Origin: Demequina sp. NBRC 110051
GTDB taxonomy: Bacteria > Actinomycetota > Actinomycetes > Actinomycetales > Demequinaceae
NCBI RefSeq assembly: GCF_002090055.1
Contig: NZ_BBRH01000013.1
Span: 62,001 to 126,000, forward strand
Direction: 5' to 3'
DNA length: 64,000 nucleotides
The position numbers and the translations under genes are program-made. Shown one piece after another: positions 59,149-64,000 of this stretch. Within the stretch, counting starts at the first letter, position 1. The number at the start of each line of letters is the position of its first letter. The notes below the pieces were generated by a model. It saw only the letters and a list, made by a program, of their open reading frames with translations, was not told the DNA's origin and ran no database searches.

Positions 59149-59511
59149 CTACGCGGTGGCGCCACGGCGCGCGCGCAGCGTGCCGAGAGCCTCGTCGAGG
59201 AGGGCCTGACCCTCCTCGTCCGTGCGGCGCTCCTTCACATACGCGAGGTGCGTCTTGTACGGCTCGTTGCGCAGCGGCTCGGGCGGGTTGTCCTTGTCGA
59301 GGCCGCCGGGAAGCCCGCAGCGGGGGCAGTCCCACTCCATCGGCACCTCGGGCGAGTCGCCCTCGTCACCGGTCGCGAAGCTGGGCGACGTGACATGGCC
59401 CTTCGCACAGTAGTAGTTGACGACCTGACGCGGCGCGGACTCGCCGCGCTCGTCCTCGCCCATGGGTCCCGCGCCAACGCGCGAGCCACGAATGGCGTTT
59501 CCGCCTGCCAT
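59149..59511 (-). CDS. rbpA: RNA polymerase-binding protein RbpA
   Basis: A 120-aa actinobacterial RNA polymerase activator that stabilises open complexes with the principal sigma factor. The basic N-terminus GGNAIRGSRVGAG contacts promoter DNA. The core has CAKGH and WDCPRCG, a C-x3-H and C-x2-C zinc ribbon as in Streptomyces. The helix THLAYVKERRTDEEG is the sigma-interacting part. It follows secG by 22 bases on the same strand. Confidence 0.96.
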   Translation of the reverse strand: MAGGNAIRGSRVGAGPMGEDERGESAPRQVVNYYCAKGHVTSPSFATGDEGDSPEVPMEWDCPRCGLPGGLDKDNPPEPLRNEPYKTHLAYVKERRTDEEGQALLDEALGTLRARRGATA

Positions 59512-59533
59512 GAAATCTTCCCCTCAGCTGCTG

Positions 59534-59779
59534 CTAGACGGCGAACCGCGAAATGAGACCGAGAAGCACGATGATCGCCACCCAGACGCTCGCCGTGATC
59601 CACGTGATGCGGGTGAGGTTGCGCTCTCCCACCGCCGACGACTGCACGCCGGAGGCGAAGCCGCCGCCGAACATGTCGGTGATGCCGCCTCCGCGGCCAC
59701 GGTGGATGAGCACCAAACCGATGATCACCAGCGAGCTGATCACCAGCAGGACCCACAGGGTGGTCTCCAGAATTGCCAC
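59534..59779 (-). CDS. secG: preprotein translocase subunit SecG
   Basis: An 81-aa membrane protein with two hydrophobic helices (TTLWVLLVISSLVIIGLVLI and ITWITASVWVAIIVLLGLI). The loop GRGGGITDMFGGG between them is the SecG signature. It aids the SecYEG channel. GTG at 59779 is chosen because GAGGAG lies 4 nt upstream; the longer start at 59791 has none. It is downstream of tpiA past a terminator hairpin. Confidence 0.93.
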   Translation of the reverse strand: MAILETTLWVLLVISSLVIIGLVLIHRGRGGGITDMFGGGFASGVQSSAVGERNLTRITWITASVWVAIIVLLGLISRFAV

Positions 59780-59803
59780 AGTTCTCCTCAAACGTGTTCG
59801 GAT

Positions 59804-59845
59804 CGCCTACCAGGATACGCGACGATTCGCGCATCCTGGTAGGCG
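59804..59845 (-). terminator. terminator of tpiA
   Basis: An 18-bp stem with a 6-nt loop after the tpiA stop. The one A-C mismatch of the plus strand is a G-U pair in the minus-strand RNA, in keeping with action in the tpiA direction. Confidence 0.7.
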
Positions 59846-59858
59846 CCACGCACGGGCG

Positions 59859-60647
59859 TCAGCCCACCTGGTGCGAACGGAAGCGCGCGATCTTCGCAAA
59901 CTCCTCGGGGTCGAGGCTTGCGCCGCCCACGAGGCCGCCATCCACGTCGGGCTCCGCCATCAGCTGGGCGATCGAGCCGGACTTCACCGAACCGCCGTAG
60001 AGCACGCGCACGCCGTCGGCGAGCTCCGCGTCATACAGCTCCGCGAGGCGGCCGCGGATGGCACCGCAGACCTCCTGGGCGTCGGCGGGAGTGGCGACCT
60101 CGCCGGTGCCGATGGCCCACACGGGCTCGTACGCGATGACGACGTCCTTGGCCTTGTCGGCGGGCAGGTCCTTCAGCGCTCCGTCAACCTGGGCGAGCGT
60201 GTACTCGACCTGCTTGCCCTCCTTGCGCACGTCCAGGCCCTCGCCCACGCACACGATGGGGACGATGCCGTTGTCGAAGGCCGCCTTGGTCTTCGCGGCG
60301 ACGACCTCGTCGGACTCGCCGTGGTACTCACGACGCTCCGAGTGACCGACAGCCACGTAGGACACGCCGAGCTTCGCGAGCTGCGAGCCCGAGACCTCGC
60401 CGGTGTAGGCGCCCGACTCGTGGCTCGAGATGTCCTGGGCGCCGTACTTCAGCTCGAGCTTGTCGGCGTCCACGAGCGTCTGCACGGAACGAATCGAGGT
60501 GAAGGACGCGAGCACCGCGACCTCGACGTCCTCGAAGTCGTGCTTGGCGTCGCGCAGGAGCCACGCGAGCTTCTGCACGGTGTGCGTGGCCTCGAGGTGG
60601 TCGAGGTTGAGCTTCCAGTTACCAGCGATGAGGGGGGTACGTGCCAT
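59859..60647 (-). CDS. tpiA: triosephosphate isomerase
   Basis: A 262-aa glycolytic enzyme interconverting dihydroxyacetone phosphate and glyceraldehyde 3-phosphate. The substrate Asn/Lys are in GNWKLN at the N-terminus, the catalytic His is in VGHSERRE near residue 100, and the catalytic Glu is in [11 protein letters not shown] near 172. The phosphate motif YGGSVKSGS is near 217. It begins 3 bases after the pgk stop. Confidence 0.97.
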   Translation of the reverse strand: MARTPLIAGNWKLNLDHLEATHTVQKLAWLLRDAKHDFEDVEVAVLASFTSIRSVQTLVDADKLELKYGAQDISSHESGAYTGEVSGSQLAKLGVSYVAVGHSERREYHGESDEVVAAKTKAAFDNGIVPIVCVGEGLDVRKEGKQVEYTLAQVDGALKDLPADKAKDVVIAYEPVWAIGTGEVATPADAQEVCGAIRGRLAELYDAELADGVRVLYGGSVKSGSIAQLMAEPDVDGGLVGGASLDPEEFAKIARFRSHQVG

Positions 60648-60650
60648 GGG

Positions 60651-61841
60651 TCAGTCCTCCAGTACGGCGAGGCCCGGCAGGACCTTGCCCTCGAGCAGCT
60701 CGAGCGACGCGCCGCCGCCCGTGGAAATGTGGCTGAAGCCGGCCTCGTCGTAGCCCAGGCGGCGCACGGCCGCGGCCGAGTCGCCGCCGCCCACGACGGA
60801 GAAGCCGTCGGCGTCGATCATGGCCTGCGCGACGGCACGGGTGCCGCCCTCGAACGCCTCGAACTCGAACACGCCCATGGGGCCGTTCCACACGATGGTC
60901 TTGGCGTCCGCGATCTTCGACGCGAACAGCGCGCCGGATTCGGGGCCGATGTCGAGACCCATCCAGCCATCGGGAATCTGGTCGGCGGGCACCGTCTTGT
61001 GCTCGGCGTCCGCGGCGAACGCGGCGGCGACCTCGATGTCGGTGGGCAGGACGATCTCGACGCCGTTGGCCTCGGCGGTCTCGAGGTAACCCTTGACCGT
61101 GTCGATCTGGTCCTCTTCGAGAAGCGACGAGCCGACCTCGTAGCCCTTGGCCTTGAGGAACGTGAAGACCATGCCGCCGCCGATGAGGAGGCGGTCGGCC
61201 TTCGTCAGCAGGTTGCCAATGACGCCGAGCTTGTCGGAGACCTTCGAGCCACCGAGCACCACCGCGTAGGGGCGCTCGGGGTCGGTCGTGGCGCGCGAGA
61301 GGGACACGACCTCCTTCTCGACCAGCGTTCCGGCCGCGGCGGGCAGGATCTGCGCAACGTCGTACACCGAGGCCTGCTTGCGGTGGACCACACCGAAGCC
61401 GTCGGAGACGAACACGTCTGCGAGGGCCGCGAGCTCCTGGGCAAGGGCCTGGCGCTCCTCGTCAACCTTGGAGGTCTCGCGGGCGTCGTAGCGCACGTTC
61501 TCGAGCATGGCGACCTGGCCGGACTCGAGGGCCGCGACGGTGGCCTTGGCTGACTCGCCTACAAGGTCAGCGGCGAGGGTCACGGGGCGACCGAGCAGCT
61601 CCGCGAGGCGGGCCGCGGCGGGCGCGAGCGAGTACTCGGGCTTGGGCTCGCCGCCGGGGCGGCCCAGGTGGGCGGTGACGATGACCGCGGCGCCTGCATC
61701 GAGCAGCGCCTGGATGGTCGGTACCGACGCGCGCACGCGGCCGTCGTCGGTGATCGTGGTGCCGTCGAGCGGCACGTTGAGGTCGGAGCGGACCAGCACC
61801 TTCTTGCCGGTCAGGTCTCCCAGTCCTGCGATGGTCTTCAT
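60651..61841 (-). CDS. pgk: phosphoglycerate kinase
   Basis: A 396-aa kinase making ATP from 1,3-bisphosphoglycerate. [10 protein letters not shown] near residue 18, HLGRPGGEP near 58, GGSKVSDKL near 197 and the hinge/ATP motif GGGDSAAAV near 367 are all present. ATG at 61841 is preferred over 61868 because GAGG lies 6 nt before it. It sits between gap and tpiA. Confidence 0.97.
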   Translation of the reverse strand: MKTIAGLGDLTGKKVLVRSDLNVPLDGTTITDDGRVRASVPTIQALLDAGAAVIVTAHLGRPGGEPKPEYSLAPAAARLAELLGRPVTLAADLVGESAKATVAALESGQVAMLENVRYDARETSKVDEERQALAQELAALADVFVSDGFGVVHRKQASVYDVAQILPAAAGTLVEKEVVSLSRATTDPERPYAVVLGGSKVSDKLGVIGNLLTKADRLLIGGGMVFTFLKAKGYEVGSSLLEEDQIDTVKGYLETAEANGVEIVLPTDIEVAAAFAADAEHKTVPADQIPDGWMGLDIGPESGALFASKIADAKTIVWNGPMGVFEFEAFEGGTRAVAQAMIDADGFSVVGGGDSAAAVRRLGYDEAGFSHISTGGGASLELLEGKVLPGLAVLED

Positions 61842-61872
61842 GTCAATCCTCTTGCCTTGTCGTGACATGGCA

Positions 61873-61903
61873 ACGCCCGCACACGCAGCGCGTGCGCGGG
61901 CGT
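61873..61903 (-). terminator. hairpin between gap and pgk
   Basis: A 14-bp stem with a 3-nt loop after the gap stop. The sole A-C mismatch of the plus strand becomes G-U in minus-strand RNA. It could lower pgk expression relative to gap. Confidence 0.65.
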
Positions 61904-61931
61904 CACCACGATCAGTTCCCGTAGGGGTGGA

Positions 61932-63050
<1,119 letters not shown>

Positions 63051-63097
63051 CACCGATGCGTTGATCCGCGAGACGCGACGAAAGTCCTGGTGAGGGG

Positions 63098-64000
63098 TCA
63101 GTCGAGATCGAGTATTTCCTGATTGATGCCCGCCTCGGTGTCCGGGATGCCGAGCTCCTCTGCGCGCTTGTCCGCGGTGGCGAGCAGGCGTCGAATGCGG
63201 CCCGCGACGGCGTCCTTGGTCAGCGGCGGGGTGGCGAGCTTGCCCAGTTCCTCGAGCGACGCGTCGCGGTTGGCCAGGCGCAGCTCGCCCGCCTCGCGCA
63301 GGTGCTCCGGCACGTCGTCGCCAAGGATGTCGAACGCGCGCGCCACGCGGGCGCCGGCTGCCACCGCGGCCTGAGCCGAGCGGCGCAGGTTGGCGTCGTC
63401 GAAGTTGGCGAGCCGGTTGGCGGTGCCACGCACCTCGCGGCGCGTGCGCTTCTCTTCCCACTCCAAGACGGAGTCATGCGCGCCGATGCGGGTGAGCAGT
63501 TGCGCGATCGCGTCGCCGTCGCGGATCACTACGCGGTCCACTCCCCTGACCTCGCGCGACTTCGCCGAGATCCCTAGGCGACGTGCGGCGCCCACGAGCG
63601 CGAGCGCGGCCTCGGGCCCGGGCGAGGTGACCTCAAGCGAGGAGGACCTGCCGGGCTCGGTGAGCGAGCCGTGGGCGAGGAACGCTCCGCGCCATGCGGC
63701 CACCGTGTCCTCGATCGACCCGCCAACCACCTGCGGGGGCAATCCACGCACGGGGCGGCCACGCTGGTCGAGCAGTCCGGTCTGGCGGGCGAGCGACTCG
63801 CCCTCCTTCACGATGCGCACCACGTAGCGGTTGCCCTTCTTCAGGGCGCCACCGGACACGACGATGATCTCGCCCACCAGTCCGTAGACCTCGTGGATGA
63901 AGGCGCGCAGGCGACGCGCACCGGCGGCGGTGTCAAGCTCAGCCTCGATGACGATCCGGCCGCTCACGATGTGCAGGCCCCCCGCGAAGCGGAGCATCGT
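63098..64000 (-). CDS. whiA: sporulation-type regulator WhiA (5' end cut by window edge)
   Basis: About 300 residues of WhiA are present; the family is ~325, so ~25 N-terminal residues lie outside. The LAGLIDADG-like domain ([20 protein letters not shown], then [12 protein letters not shown]) precedes the C-terminal helix-turn-helix ([33 protein letters not shown]). It is a DNA-binding regulator, needed with WhiB for sporulation in Streptomyces and affecting cell division genes in others. An ATG at 63997 is internal, not the true start. Confidence 0.93.
   Translation of the reverse strand, partial: TMLRFAGGLHIVSGRIVIEAELDTAAGARRLRAFIHEVYGLVGEIIVVSGGALKKGNRYVVRIVKEGESLARQTGLLDQRGRPVRGLPPQVVGGSIEDTVAAWRGAFLAHGSLTEPGRSSSLEVTSPGPEAALALVGAARRLGISAKSREVRGVDRVVIRDGDAIAQLLTRIGAHDSVLEWEEKRTRREVRGTANRLANFDDANLRRSAQAAVAAGARVARAFDILGDDVPEHLREAGELRLANRDASLEELGKLATPPLTKDAVAGRIRRLLATADKRAEELGIPDTEAGINQEILDLD

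Noticed and set aside
59553-61553. 666-aa plus-strand frame opposite secG, tpiA and pgk
   Set aside because: Covers three well-known genes on the other strand; no motif of its own.

Overview
The window comes from a high-GC actinobacterium, most likely an actinomycete of the Micrococcales type. Evidence includes WhiA, RbpA with a zinc ribbon, OpcA, ScpAB next to a ParA/XerD pair, GTG starts throughout, and many leaderless genes whose -10 hexamer (TANNNT) sits 6-7 nt before the start codon. Nothing visible fixes the genus. No prophage, plasmid, CRISPR array or insertion sequence is seen.

Layout. 1-4.7 kb: serine hydrolase, a DUF222/HNH (13E12-type) protein whose frame runs into the opposite gene, a Nudix-NYN fusion and an M23-like envelope protein. 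5-8.8 kb: a secreted VanY-type carboxypeptidase with an acidic Asp-Ala linker, then a DEAD-box RNA helicase. 8.8-19.2 kb: ABM monooxygenase, ABC1 kinase with PadR regulator, enoyl-CoA hydratase and two SDR-type proteins, leaderless thioredoxin under a CsoR-like operator, several conserved small or coiled-coil proteins, an rRNA methyltransferase-like protein, and a zinc-ribbon SDR. 19.3-28.1 kb: tRNA-Pro(GGG), a YitT membrane protein, and a 2627-aa surface protein with sixteen ~132-aa repeats. 28.2-32.7 kb: core MetE-like protein, membrane protein, flavoprotein and MFS transporter.

32.8-41.5 kb is an acyl-CoA island: an acyl-CoA oxidase/dehydrogenase with a TetR regulator, divergent from a translationally coupled thiolase-FabG4-MaoC-thioesterase-acyl-CoA ligase series, then a 39-aa leaderless microprotein. 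41.5-43.8 kb holds a GGDEF protein and leaderless DUF1801 and DUF4865 genes. 43.8-53.1 kb is the conserved actinobacterial housekeeping block read leftward: ctaB, xerD, parA, scpA, scpB, rluB, then aroH, tyrA, cmk, plsC, der with overlapping starts and stops.

53.3-58.7 kb carries tkt-zwf-opcA-pgl (pentose phosphate pathway). The tal gene usually found between tkt and zwf is absent and a strong hairpin stands there. Convergent to it is the leftward series whiA, gap, pgk, tpiA, secG, rbpA and a SelW-like gene (glycolysis, secretion, RNA polymerase). Convergent ends are closed by long perfect hairpins. A 14-mer, GGCCGATGCCGTGG, recurs eight times across the window.
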